From: Polynucleobacter sp. MG-5-Ahmo-C2
Lineage (GTDB): Bacteria > Pseudomonadota > Gammaproteobacteria > Burkholderiales > Burkholderiaceae
Length of the DNA stretch: 64,000 bases
Assembly: GCF_018687735.1 (NCBI RefSeq)
Contig: NZ_CP061304.1
Location: 62,001 to 126,000 of the forward strand
Reading direction: 5' to 3'
Below are positions 49,954 to 58,006 of the stretch, piece after piece. The notes below the pieces were generated by a model, which worked only from the letters and a program-made list of their open reading frames with translations, was not told where the DNA came from and did not search any database. The translations under genes were made by a program, and so were the position numbers. Position 1 is the stretch's first letter. Each line of letters starts with the position of its first letter.

Positions 49954-51132
49954 TTAATTGATGGCTTTAGGTTTTGGCCTTTTGCCAATCTGCACTTTAA
50001 GTTCTAATGCTTTGTCCTTACGTTGTGTGCTGAGTGTTGCTTCCGATCCAGGCTTGAGTACAGAAACTCTGCTGAGTAACTCCCGTACATCTTTAATTTG
50101 CTGTCCATCAACCGCGGTTAGGACATCTCCAGGCTTTGCTCCTGCTCGGTCTGCCGGGCCTCCTTTTAGAATCCCTGAGAGCAATACTCCTTGTATTTTG
50201 GGGGAAAGCCCCATTGATTCTGCAAGCTCTTTAGATAGATTCTGAGGTTCAACGCCTATCCAACCTCTTGTAACGCTTCCGTTGCCAATAATGGACTCCA
50301 TAATCTGTTTTACAAGATTTACTGGAATTGCAAAGCCAATGCCCATGGATCCACCATTGTTAGAGAAAATTGCAGTATTAATTCCTATCAGATTGCCGCG
50401 TGTATCAATGAGTGCGCCACCAGAATTTCCTGGATTAATTGCAGCATCTGTTTGGATAAAATTTTCGAATGTATTAATGCCGACATGGTCACGCCCCATC
50501 GCAGAAACTATGCCAGAGGTTACTGTTTGGCCAACGCCAAATGGATTGCCAATAGCCAGTACAACATCACCTACATGGACAGATTCAATTTTTCCAAGGG
50601 TAATTGGAGTCGGCAATTGTTTAGGGTCAATTTTCAAAACGGCAATATCTGTTTCTGGATCGCTACCAATTATTTTTGCTTTAACTTTGCGACCATCAGA
50701 AAGAGCTACATCAATATCATCCGCATCATGAATGACGTGATGGTTGGTGAGGATGATTCCTTCTGGACTTACCAGAACCCCGGAGCCCAGGCTGGAGCTG
50801 GGCTCCTCGTCTGGTGGCTGATCACCAAAAAAGAATTTAAATAAAGGGTCGGCAGGATTTTGTTTATTGCCTTTGCGCGCTTTTGTCTTTACAGAAGTCT
50901 TGCTAGTAAAGATATTGACAACAGCTGGCATCGATTTTTTGACTGCATCGTGATACGAGCCAGGACTTAGAGTGCTGCTGTCATATGAGTCCTCTTTTAA
51001 TGTAACGCTGTCGACTATCGCCTCGAAGCCTTCATCAGATATCCAACTTGGTTTTAGGGTAATAACGATAAACCATGCAGCAAGAAGGATAGTTACCGTT
51101 TGTGCAAAAAGTAACCATAGGCGATTAAACAT
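49954..51132 (-). CDS. Do/DegS-like periplasmic serine protease with one PDZ domain
   Basis: A 392-residue HtrA protease. The N-terminal hydrophobic anchor (about 5-27) suggests a DegS-like inner-membrane enzyme rather than soluble DegP. The trypsin-like triad is H132 (TNHHVIHDADD), D162 (DPETDIAVLKID) and S237 (NPGNSGGALIDTRG). One PDZ domain covers about 290-385 (GVLLSGILKGGPADRAGAKP). With a single PDZ it could act in envelope-stress signalling. It lies 21 nt after mscL and is convergent with the GT41 gene. Confidence 0.92.
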   Translation of the reverse strand: MFNRLWLLFAQTVTILLAAWFIVITLKPSWISDEGFEAIVDSVTLKEDSYDSSTLSPGSYHDAVKKSMPAVVNIFTSKTSVKTKARKGNKQNPADPLFKFFFGDQPPDEEPSSSLGSGVLVSPEGIILTNHHVIHDADDIDVALSDGRKVKAKIIGSDPETDIAVLKIDPKQLPTPITLGKIESVHVGDVVLAIGNPFGVGQTVTSGIVSAMGRDHVGINTFENFIQTDAAINPGNSGGALIDTRGNLIGINTAIFSNNGGSMGIGFAIPVNLVKQIMESIIGNGSVTRGWIGVEPQNLSKELAESMGLSPKIQGVLLSGILKGGPADRAGAKPGDVLTAVDGQQIKDVRELLSRVSVLKPGSEATLSTQRKDKALELKVQIGKRPKPKAIN

Positions 51133-51153
51133 TTTTTGGTTTTCTTTGCGAGG

Positions 51154-51573
51154 TTATTTTTTGAGGCTGTCGCGAATCTCGCGTAGCAATACAACATCTT
51201 CTGGAGTTGGCGGTGGTGGTGTATCCATTATGCGAATCTTGTTGACGATCTTCACCATTTGAAAAATCACAAAGGCTAACAAAATGAAATTAATTGAAAT
51301 GGTGATGAAATTGCCATAGGCAAAAATGGGCACCCCAGCCTTTTTGAGGGCATCGAAGGTTCTGGGCACCCCATCTGGAATATGGCCCAGGACGACAAAT
51401 AGGTTTGTAAAGTCGATATGCCCCCCCAAAAGGGTCGAAATAACCGGCATAACAATGTCATTTACCAGCGAATCGACAATTTTCCCGAAGGCTCCGCCGA
51501 TGATCACGCCCACTGCCAAATCAATGACATTGCCCTTTACGGCAAAGTCCCGAAATTCCTTTAAAACGCTCAT
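51154..51573 (-). CDS. mscL: Large-conductance mechanosensitive channel MscL
   Basis: MscL (139 residues) forms a homopentameric channel that opens under osmotic downshock. [27 protein letters not shown] is the conserved N-terminal helix and TM1; TM2 is about 80-103 ([20 protein letters not shown]) and a charged C-terminal helix follows. It is divergent from petA, with 126 bp between start codons, and probably cotranscribed with the downstream protease. Confidence 0.96.
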   Translation of the reverse strand: MSVLKEFRDFAVKGNVIDLAVGVIIGGAFGKIVDSLVNDIVMPVISTLLGGHIDFTNLFVVLGHIPDGVPRTFDALKKAGVPIFAYGNFITISINFILLAFVIFQMVKIVNKIRIMDTPPPPTPEDVVLLREIRDSLKK

Positions 51574-51619
51574 TTAAACCCCACTTTTTGTTTAGAACCT
51601 GATTAACCCCATAACTTTC

Positions 51620-51647
51620 TTGCTTACCCCACTTTTTACTTTAAAAT
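51620..51647 (+). promoter_or_regulatory. Candidate petABC promoter
   Basis: TTGCTT (51620-51625), a 16-nt spacer and TAAAAT (51642-51647) form a sigma70-like pair in the gap between divergent mscL and petA. It would give a leader of about 45 nt before the petA ATG at 51700. Confidence 0.4.
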
Positions 51648-51699
51648 CCTACCTTTAAGCAATTTCCACCCATAAATACCCTTTCTAGGAATTTTGTAA

Positions 51700-52302
51700 A
51701 TGAGTGACAAGCCCAGTATGGATAAGGATCGCCGTAATTGGCTGATCGCCACTTCGGCAGTTGGGGGCGTAGGTGCAGCCGCAGCCCTTTACCCTTTTGT
51801 AGACAGTTTTGAGCCTTCTGAGCGTGCTAAAGCCGCTGGTGCCGCTGTCGAGATTGATATTACTGGCATGAAGCCAGATGAAATGCGCATGGTTGAATGG
51901 CGCGGCAAGCCAGTGTGGGTTGTTCGTCGCACCCCAGAGCAGGTCGCCGAATTGTCAAAAATTGATAGCGAATTGGCTGACCCAGATTCATTGCGTGATC
52001 CATCTCAATTTACGCCTCCTTATGCCCAAAACCAATGGCGCTCAATCAAGCCTGAGTACTTGGTAGTGGTTGGTATCTGCACTCACTTGGGCTGCTCTCC
52101 AACGCCTAAATTTGAAGCGGGTGCACAACCCTCTTTGCCAAATACCTGGCCAGGAGGTTTCCTGTGCCCTTGCCACGGCTCTACCTTTGATATGGCAGGT
52201 CGTGTCTATAAAAATAAACCAGCCCCAGATAATCTTGAAGTTCCGCCACATATGTATTTGAGCGATACCAAGATTCTGGTTGGCGATGATAAGAAGGCCT
52301 AA
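51700..52302 (+). CDS. petA: Ubiquinol-cytochrome c reductase, Rieske iron-sulfur subunit
   Basis: The Rieske protein (200 residues) of the bc1 complex. It starts with a twin-arginine-type membrane anchor (KDRRNWLIATSAVGG, then TM about 14-34). The [2Fe-2S] ligands are in CTHLGC (127-132) and CPCHG (156-160). It receives an electron from ubiquinol at the Qo site and passes it to cytochrome c1. The RR leader implies export through the Tat system encoded at 43291-44860. It is followed 10 nt later by petB. Confidence 0.97.
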   Translation: MSDKPSMDKDRRNWLIATSAVGGVGAAAALYPFVDSFEPSERAKAAGAAVEIDITGMKPDEMRMVEWRGKPVWVVRRTPEQVAELSKIDSELADPDSLRDPSQFTPPYAQNQWRSIKPEYLVVVGICTHLGCSPTPKFEAGAQPSLPNTWPGGFLCPCHGSTFDMAGRVYKNKPAPDNLEVPPHMYLSDTKILVGDDKKA

Positions 52303-52312
52303 GGAGAGATAA

Positions 52313-53713
52313 ATGGCATTTCAAGAAAAACAAGTTCCAGCGGACGCCTCTGCGGCTCAAAAGCTGATGGCATGGGTTGACTCACGTCTACCGGTAACAG
52401 AAGCTTTTAAGCGTCACATGAGTGAGTATTACGCTCCCAAGAATCTTAATTTTTTCTACATTTTTGGCGCATTAGCTATCGTAGTGTTGGTAAACCAGAT
52501 ACTTACCGGTATTTTCTTAACCATGAACTACAAGCCTGATGCCGCCAAGGCGTTTGAGTCCGTTGAGTACATCATGCGCGAAGTTCCTTTTGGCTGGTTG
52601 ATTCGTTACATGCATTCCACCGGCGCTTCGATGTTTTTCGTAGTTGTTTACATGCATATGTTCCGCGGCTTGATATACGGTTCTTATCGCAAGCCACGTG
52701 AGCTCATTTGGATCTTTGGTTGTGCAATCTTCTTGTGCTTAATGGGCGAAGCATTTTTCGGTTACTTACTCCCATGGGGTCAAATGTCCTACTGGGGCGC
52801 TCAGGTAATTGTGAACTTATTCTCCGCAATTCCATTCATTGGTCCAGACCTATCCCTTTGGTTGCGCGGTGATTATGTCGTGGGTGATGCAACTCTGAAC
52901 CGCTTCTTTGCATTCCACGTGATTGCAATTCCATTGGTATTGATTGGTTTGGTTGCGGCTCATATTCTTGCTTTGCATGAAGTTGGTTCAAATAATCCAG
53001 ACGGTGTTGAAATTAAAAATACACTCGATGCTAACGGGCATCCTGTTGACGGCATTCCATTTCACCCCTATTACAGCGTTCATGATGTGATGTATCTGGG
53101 CGGCTTCTTGATGGTATTTGCTTGTGTTGTATTTTTTGCCCCGGAAATGGGTGGATATTTCCTAGAAGCCAATAACTTCATACCGGCAAACCCATTTGTA
53201 ACGCCATCGCATATAGCGCCTGTTTGGTATTTCACGCCGTTCTACTCAATGTTGCGTGCGACCACTTCAAACTTCTTGTTACCACTTTGGATTTTCTTAG
53301 CAGTCATTCTTGGAATGTTTGCTAAGAGCAGCAAAGACATCAAGATCAAAGGTGTTTGTGCTGCCATTGCAGTGGTATTGGCTGGCGGCTTCTATTTGTT
53401 TGATGCGAAGTTCTGGGGCGTAGTGATCATGGGCGGTTCGGTCGTGATCATGTTCTTCTTGCCTTGGCTTGATCATTCTCCTGTTAAATCCATACGCTAT
53501 CGCCCACAGTTCCATAAATATATTTATGGCGTGTTTGTGGTCAGTTTTGTGATCTTGGGTTACTTGGGAATTCAGCCGCCATCACCGGTATTTGAAAAGA
53601 TTTCTCAGATTTGTACTATCTACTACCTGGGCTTCTTCTTAGCAATGCCATTCTGGAGCAAACTTGGTACTTTCAAGCCAGTTCCAACCCGCGTTACTTT
53701 TGAGGCTCATTAA
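52313..53713 (+). CDS. petB: Ubiquinol-cytochrome c reductase, cytochrome b subunit
   Basis: Cytochrome b (466 residues, eight TM helices) holds hemes bL and bH and both quinone sites. The heme histidines are in RYMHSTGASMFFVVVYMHMF and FFAFHVIAIPLVLIGLVAAH. The Qo-site GQMSYWGAQVIVNLFSAIP and a PEW-like stretch are typical of proteobacterial enzymes. AAGGAG precedes the ATG; petC follows after 41 nt. Confidence 0.97.
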   Translation: MAFQEKQVPADASAAQKLMAWVDSRLPVTEAFKRHMSEYYAPKNLNFFYIFGALAIVVLVNQILTGIFLTMNYKPDAAKAFESVEYIMREVPFGWLIRYMHSTGASMFFVVVYMHMFRGLIYGSYRKPRELIWIFGCAIFLCLMGEAFFGYLLPWGQMSYWGAQVIVNLFSAIPFIGPDLSLWLRGDYVVGDATLNRFFAFHVIAIPLVLIGLVAAHILALHEVGSNNPDGVEIKNTLDANGHPVDGIPFHPYYSVHDVMYLGGFLMVFACVVFFAPEMGGYFLEANNFIPANPFVTPSHIAPVWYFTPFYSMLRATTSNFLLPLWIFLAVILGMFAKSSKDIKIKGVCAAIAVVLAGGFYLFDAKFWGVVIMGGSVVIMFFLPWLDHSPVKSIRYRPQFHKYIYGVFVVSFVILGYLGIQPPSPVFEKISQICTIYYLGFFLAMPFWSKLGTFKPVPTRVTFEAH

Positions 53714-53754
53714 TTCACGCCTCTGATATTGGTAAAAAGACATTAGGAACTAGT

Positions 53755-54528
53755 ATGAAACGAATTCTTCAAACATTGATGGGCGTCTGCCAGGCAACAG
53801 TATTCGTTGCCGCCCTTGGCTTTGCGGTTGCTGCCGATGCAAATGAAGGCGGCTTTCCTTTGGATAAGGCTCCAGACCGCGTCAGCAGTAATGCTTCTTT
53901 GCAAAATGGCGCAAAGATTTTTGTGAACTACTGCTTAAACTGCCATGCAGCTTCTAGCATGCGTTACAACCGCTTGCGCGATATTGGCTTGACCGACCAG
54001 CAAATTAAAGACAACCTAATTCTTACTGATGCTAAGGTTGGCGATTTGATGACTATCGCAATGACGCCAAAAGAAGGCAAGGCTTTCTTTGGTAAGACGC
54101 CGCCAGACCTCTCTGTTGAGGCTCGTGCCCGTGGAACGGATTGGCTCTACACCTACTTCCGCACTTTCTATAAAGACGACTCTACTCAAACCGGTTGGAA
54201 TAATATGGTCTATCCAAACGTAGGCATGCCCCATGTACTATGGCAGTTACAGGGTGAGCGTGCGGCAAAGTTTGAAGAGCATAAAGACCCGCATGATGAA
54301 GGCAGAATGGAAAAGGTATTCGTGGGCTTTGAGCAGTTGACCCCAGGTACCATGAAGTCGCAAGAGTATGACGACAATATCGCTGATTTAGTTGCCTTCA
54401 TGTCTTGGATGGCCGAGCCAGTTCAGCTTGAGCGTAAGCGTCTTGGTGTTGTAGTGCTTTTGTTTTTAGCGATCTTTACACTCTTAGCGTGGCGCTTAAA
54501 TAAGGCTTACTGGAAAGATATTCACTAA
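53755..54528 (+). CDS. petC: Ubiquinol-cytochrome c reductase, cytochrome c1 subunit
   Basis: Cytochrome c1 (257 residues). A signal peptide (about 1-29) is followed by the heme-attachment motif CLNCH (60-64), SSMRYNRL, and NVGMPHVLWQLQGERA. A C-terminal TM anchor (about 229-247, VVVLLFLAIFTLLAWRLNKA) holds it in the inner membrane. It passes electrons to soluble cytochromes such as the c4 encoded at 13198-13923. Confidence 0.96.
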   Translation: MKRILQTLMGVCQATVFVAALGFAVAADANEGGFPLDKAPDRVSSNASLQNGAKIFVNYCLNCHAASSMRYNRLRDIGLTDQQIKDNLILTDAKVGDLMTIAMTPKEGKAFFGKTPPDLSVEARARGTDWLYTYFRTFYKDDSTQTGWNNMVYPNVGMPHVLWQLQGERAAKFEEHKDPHDEGRMEKVFVGFEQLTPGTMKSQEYDDNIADLVAFMSWMAEPVQLERKRLGVVVLLFLAIFTLLAWRLNKAYWKDIH

Positions 54529-54625
54529 TTGAATTTGATGGGCCCTGTAGCTGGGGCTCGTAAGTGAAAGATTTAACGCTGTTGTGCGTTTGTTGTATGA
54601 AGTAGAAATTTAAGGAAATAAATTT

Positions 54626-55237
54626 ATGATGGTGTTGTACTCGGGTACTAATTGCCCATTCTCGCAACGCTGCCGTTTGGTGCTTTTTGAAAAAGGCATG
54701 GATTTTGAAATCCGCGATGTTGACTTGTTCAACAAGCCAGAAGACATTTCGGTAATGAATCCCTATGGCCAAGTTCCGATCTTGGTTGAACGCGATTTAA
54801 TTTTGTATGAATCTAACATCATCAATGAGTATATTGATGAGCGTTTTCCTCATCCACAATTAATGCCGCCTGATCCTGTAGCTCGCGCACGTGCACGCCT
54901 ATTCTTGTTTAATTTCGAGAAAGAGTTGTTTGTTCATGTTGCCGCATTGGAAAATGAAAAAGGCAAAGCCGCTGAAAAGACTCATGAGAAAGCGCGTTTA
55001 GCGATTCGTGATCGCTTGACTCAATTAGCTCCAATTTTCGTTAAGAATAAGTACATGCTTGGCGATGAATTCTCCATGCTGGATGTCGCGATTGCTCCAT
55101 TGTTATGGCGTCTTGAGCACTACGGCATTGATCTTTCTCGCAATGCTGCAGCTCTGTTGAAATACGCTGAGCGTATTTTCAGCAGACCGGCTTATATTGA
55201 GGCTTTGACCCCTTCAGAAAAGGTAATGCGCCGCTAA
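54626..55237 (+). CDS. sspA: Stringent starvation protein A homologue
   Basis: SspA (203 residues) has a glutathione-S-transferase fold (thioredoxin-like 1-80, helical 85-200) and in E. coli binds RNA polymerase. SGTNCPFSQRCRLVLFEKG, NPYGQVPILVERDLILYES and NEYIDERFPHPQLMPPDP are SspA-specific rather than GST-like. AAGGAAAT precedes the ATG. The order petABC-sspA-sspB is widespread in beta- and gammaproteobacteria. Confidence 0.95.
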   Translation: MMVLYSGTNCPFSQRCRLVLFEKGMDFEIRDVDLFNKPEDISVMNPYGQVPILVERDLILYESNIINEYIDERFPHPQLMPPDPVARARARLFLFNFEKELFVHVAALENEKGKAAEKTHEKARLAIRDRLTQLAPIFVKNKYMLGDEFSMLDVAIAPLLWRLEHYGIDLSRNAAALLKYAERIFSRPAYIEALTPSEKVMRR

Positions 55238-55265
55238 GCAGTCCTAGCGGTTCATTTCAGTTGGC

Positions 55266-55673
55266 ATGCCTGACGTTCCAAGTAATAAACCCTATCTAAT
55301 CCGTGCTCTACATCAGTGGTGCACGGATTTTGGTTTTACGCCGTTTATAGCGGTGTTTGTGGATACCAGGGTTGAGGTGCCTATGGAGTTTGTCAAGAAT
55401 GATGAGATCGTTTTAAATCTCGCCTTGGAGGCGTGCCATCAATTGCAGATGGAGAACGATTGGATTAGCTTTCAGGCGCGTTTTGGGGGTATTCCAAGAA
55501 AGATTATGGTTCCGGTGAGCCATGTTTTGGCTATTTACGCTCGGGAAAATGGACAGGGAATGTCTTTTCCATTTGACCCTAAGCAGGCGCGTGACTTGCA
55601 TATTGCAGATTCATCAGATGCCCCCCCTGAAAAGCCTAAAACTAGCCGGCCTTCCTTGAAGATTGTGAAATAG
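55266..55673 (+). CDS. sspB: ClpXP adaptor SspB
   Basis: SspB (135 residues) delivers ssrA-tagged and other substrates to ClpXP. The N-terminal substrate-binding domain (about 6-105) shows SNKPYLIRALHQWCTDFGFT and GIPRKIMVPVSHVLAIYARE. After a flexible linker, the short C-terminal ClpX-binding peptide RPSLKIVK is intact. It follows sspA by 28 nt. Confidence 0.95.
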   Translation: MPDVPSNKPYLIRALHQWCTDFGFTPFIAVFVDTRVEVPMEFVKNDEIVLNLALEACHQLQMENDWISFQARFGGIPRKIMVPVSHVLAIYARENGQGMSFPFDPKQARDLHIADSSDAPPEKPKTSRPSLKIVK

Positions 55674-55690
55674 GCTAAAATATTCACGTT

Positions 55691-55766
55691 GCCCCTTTAG
55701 CTCATCTGGTAGAGCAACTGATTTGTAATCAGTAGGTGGTCTGTTCGAGTCGGACAAGGGGCACCA
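55691..55766 (+). tRNA. tRNA-Thr (anticodon TGT)
   Basis: A 76-nt cloverleaf with encoded CCA. The acceptor GCCCCTT (55691-55697) pairs with AAGGGGC (55756-55762). The D arm reads GCTC...GAGC, the anticodon stem ACTGA/TCAGT surrounds loop TTTGTAA with anticodon TGT, and the T arm is GTCTG/CGGAC around TTCGAGT. It reads ACA threonine codons. It lies 17 nt after sspB and is followed by a terminator. Confidence 0.96.
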
Positions 55767-55774
55767 AATACTTC

Positions 55775-55807
55775 AAGCCTCTAAGACAAAAGTCTTAGAG
55801 GCTTTTT
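55775..55807. terminator. Terminator after tRNA-Thr, shared with the convergent transporter
   Basis: AAGCCTCTAAGAC (55775-55787) pairs perfectly with GTCTTAGAGGCTT (55792-55804) around AAAA, with a T-run to 55807. It ends the tRNA transcript. In the opposite direction the flank is less T-rich, so use by the minus-strand transporter is possible but weaker. Confidence 0.92.
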
Positions 55808-55819
55808 CCTTTTAGTGCT

Positions 55820-57169
55820 CTAGAGATTCAAGTTGACTTTATTGGTCTCAGGTAAATATAGAAGTGCAACAATCGCTGCGCCTGTTAAAAAGATTGTTGG
55901 ATACCAAAGTCCAGCTAAATCACCCCCCCATATTTGATTCAACCAGGTCACAATTAGTGGTAGAAGTCCGCCTATCCAGCCTGCTGCAAGGTTGTGAGGG
56001 AGGGTTGCAGCACTATTGCGAGTTTTAGCTGGAAATAGCTCTGCTAGAAGTGCGGTTTGTGGGCCAACAACCAATGCAAGCGCTAAAGATAAACAAATTA
56101 AAAGCAGCCCGATCAAGATAACTGAGCCGTTGACATCAGGCGCCATAAGATATTCTTCACTTAAAGATTGCAGCACTTGGAATGCGGGTCGAATGAAAAT
56201 TGCACCCAACAAAAGTCCGCCGATTACAACTGGCTTTCGCCCCACTTTATCCGAAAGCCAGCCAGCAAAAAGTGTTAGCGGGAACAAAGCTAAGGTTGCA
56301 TAAATACTTAGTTGGTCTACTAGCACCGCTGGTAGTTTGGCTGAAGTCTTTAAAAAGATTGCTGTGTAAACCTGTACGCAGAAAAATAGTACGGCTCCAC
56401 CAGCAGAGATGCAGAAGAAAAGTAAAAACATTCGCTTGCGTGTTTCCGGATCTCGAAAATTACTAAGTAATGGATTCTCCGTTTTTTGATTGCATTTACT
56501 GAGCTCCAAAAATACAGGTGTTTCCTCCAGCGCCATGCGCGCTTTACATGCAATGAGCAACAATAAAATAGAAATCCAAAAGGGCACTCGCCACCCCCAT
56601 TCCTGGAATTCTTCTGGCGAGAGATAACTTCGCAGAAGTGCGATTTGCAAAGTAGAAAACAGAATTCCAAGTGGGCCCATTAGTTGTAGAAAGCTAGTCT
56701 TGAATCCCCTGTGTTCGTTGCCGGCATGTTCGGTTAGGTATACGGCGCTGCCACCAATTTCACCACCGGCAGATAAGCCCTGAAGTAAGCGCAAAGCAAC
56801 TAGCAAAATTGGCGCCCAGATTCCAACTTGGGCATAGGTAGGTAGGAGGCCGACGCAAACAGTTGCAAATCCCATCAAGGCAATCGTGATCATAAATACT
56901 GGTTTGCGACCAATACGATCGCCCATAGAGCCAAAAATGGCGGCACCGATGGGGCGAACTATCATCCCAACGCCAAAAGTGGCGAGGCTTGCTAATAGGC
57001 CTGCGCTTGGGTCGCTGGAAGGGAAGAAGAGAGGGGCAAAAACAACCGCTAATGTAGCAAAAGTCAGAAAGTCATACCACTCTAAAAAAGTTCCAAAACA
57101 GGCGGCAATCGCTATTTTTCGGTAAGAATGAGAATCTTGTAATTTTTTTAAGTTATTGATTTTATTCAA
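55820..57169 (-). CDS. MFS transporter, metabolite:H+ symporter (MHS) type, probable TTG start
   Basis: A major-facilitator transporter with 12 predicted TM segments, close to the proline/betaine and alpha-ketoglutarate permease group. The MHS start YRKIAIAACFGTFLEWYDF, the loop GDRIGRKPVFMITIALMG and LRLLQGLSAGGEIGGSAVYL are clear; the second-half loop reads GWLSDKVGRKPVVIGG. Substrate is not determinable. No ATG fits: TTG at 57169 (449 residues, AAAAGA upstream) is the best start, and the frame is open to a TTG at 57208. Confidence 0.85.
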   Translation of the reverse strand: MNKINNLKKLQDSHSYRKIAIAACFGTFLEWYDFLTFATLAVVFAPLFFPSSDPSAGLLASLATFGVGMIVRPIGAAIFGSMGDRIGRKPVFMITIALMGFATVCVGLLPTYAQVGIWAPILLVALRLLQGLSAGGEIGGSAVYLTEHAGNEHRGFKTSFLQLMGPLGILFSTLQIALLRSYLSPEEFQEWGWRVPFWISILLLLIACKARMALEETPVFLELSKCNQKTENPLLSNFRDPETRKRMFLLFFCISAGGAVLFFCVQVYTAIFLKTSAKLPAVLVDQLSIYATLALFPLTLFAGWLSDKVGRKPVVIGGLLLGAIFIRPAFQVLQSLSEEYLMAPDVNGSVILIGLLLICLSLALALVVGPQTALLAELFPAKTRNSAATLPHNLAAGWIGGLLPLIVTWLNQIWGGDLAGLWYPTIFLTGAAIVALLYLPETNKVNLNL

Positions 57170-57192
57170 TTTAATTCTTTTTATAAAATATT

Positions 57193-57261
57193 TGTTGCAA
57201 AGCAGCAAAAAGTTCTTGATTTGTCATTTTCGTTCAGTTACAGTTTGATGGTGCAGTGCAG
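57193..57261. promoter_or_regulatory. TGC/GCA-rich control region between transporter and phasin, with a weak promoter
   Basis: TGTTGC-AAA-GCAGCA (57193-57207) is a near-perfect dyad, and GTGCAGTGCAG (57251-57261) is a direct repeat of GTGCA. Between them TTGATT (57216-57221), 17 nt and TACAGT (57239-57244) make a weak sigma70 pair for the phasin gene. PhaR repressors of PHA genes are known to bind TGC-rich sites in some proteobacteria; that this is such an operator is inference. Confidence 0.35.
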
Positions 57262-57343
57262 TATTTGGGGTATCGAAACTTTTCTGATCCCTAAATCGCG
57301 CACCCAATGAACTAGTTTTACCACTTAATTTATGGAGAAATAC

Positions 57344-57928
57344 ATGAACCAAGACCAAATCGCCGCTAAATTGTCCCAAATTAATAGCAAAGGCCTCGAG
57401 GCTTCCTTTTCTTTAAGCGAAGCTGCTTTGGAAAACGCTCAAAAATTAGCTGAATTGAACTATGCAGCCTCTAAAGATGTTTTGGTAAATGCTCAAGACG
57501 GTATTCAACAAGTTTTGACAGCTAAAGATCCAAAAGAAGTGACCGAACTTCTCAATGCTGACACATTACAAGCTGCCGGCGATCAAGCGGTTGCCTATCA
57601 AAAGAGGGTAGCTAAAGTATTGCGTGACGGCAATAAAGAATTTGCAAACGTAGTTGATGCAAGCATCGACCATTTGCAAGATGGTTTCCAGGATTGGATT
57701 AATACTGTTGCCGCTAATGCACCTGCTGGCTCCGACGTATTTCTATCTTCCTTCAAGACTGTCTACGGTAGCGCGTTGCAAGGCTTTGAACAGTTCCGCG
57801 CTGCTAGCAAAGAAGCTTTTGCTACTGCAGAAAAAACTGCTGATCAAGCAATCGACGCCGTGCAAGGTCAAATCTCACAGGTTAAGAAATCTGCCACACC
57901 CGCATCACGTGCACGTAAATCTGCTTAA
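57344..57928 (+). CDS. Phasin family protein
   Basis: A 194-residue phasin from ATG 57344, preceded by GGAG. Phasins coat polyhydroxyalkanoate granules. The protein is almost wholly helical with Ala/Lys/Glu heptads (coiled coil), and the family region is about 1-115 (KGLEASFSLSEAALENAQKL, NLADTLQ-like ADTLQAAGDQAVAYQKRV). The tail is Ala/Lys/Ser/Arg-rich (KKSATPASRARKSA), as in many phasins. An ATG at 57332 is in frame but lies over the Shine-Dalgarno. PHA synthase genes are not in the window. Confidence 0.9.
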   Translation: MNQDQIAAKLSQINSKGLEASFSLSEAALENAQKLAELNYAASKDVLVNAQDGIQQVLTAKDPKEVTELLNADTLQAAGDQAVAYQKRVAKVLRDGNKEFANVVDASIDHLQDGFQDWINTVAANAPAGSDVFLSSFKTVYGSALQGFEQFRAASKEAFATAEKTADQAIDAVQGQISQVKKSATPASRARKSA

Positions 57929-57962
57929 TTAAGTCCAGATTTAGAGGTAGGTTTTCAATAAG

Positions 57963-57993
57963 GCCCCGCTTGGTCAGAACTAGGCGGGGCTTT
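57963..57993. terminator. Terminator between phasin and convergent rmuC
   Basis: GCCCCGC (57963-57969) pairs with GCGGGGC (57984-57990); pairing continues inward with two G-U pairs to a CAGA loop, giving a 12-bp stem, followed by TTT. It ends phasin transcription. On the minus strand the T-run is weak. Confidence 0.82.
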
Positions 57994-58006
57994 GCTTTAT
58001 AGCGAT

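Noticed and set aside
49930..49960. TAATCA...TGATTA stem between the GT41 gene and the protease as a terminator
   Set aside because: Only 6 AT-rich pairs and no T-tract on either side.
54539..54562. GGGCCC...GGGGCTC hairpin after petC as a terminator
   Set aside because: The stem has a wobble pair and a large loop and no T-run follows, so it was not listed as a terminator.
55691..57208. tRNA-Thr as an integration site with the transporter as cargo
   Set aside because: No integrase and no repeat of the tRNA 3' end are visible downstream; a normal terminator follows the tRNA.
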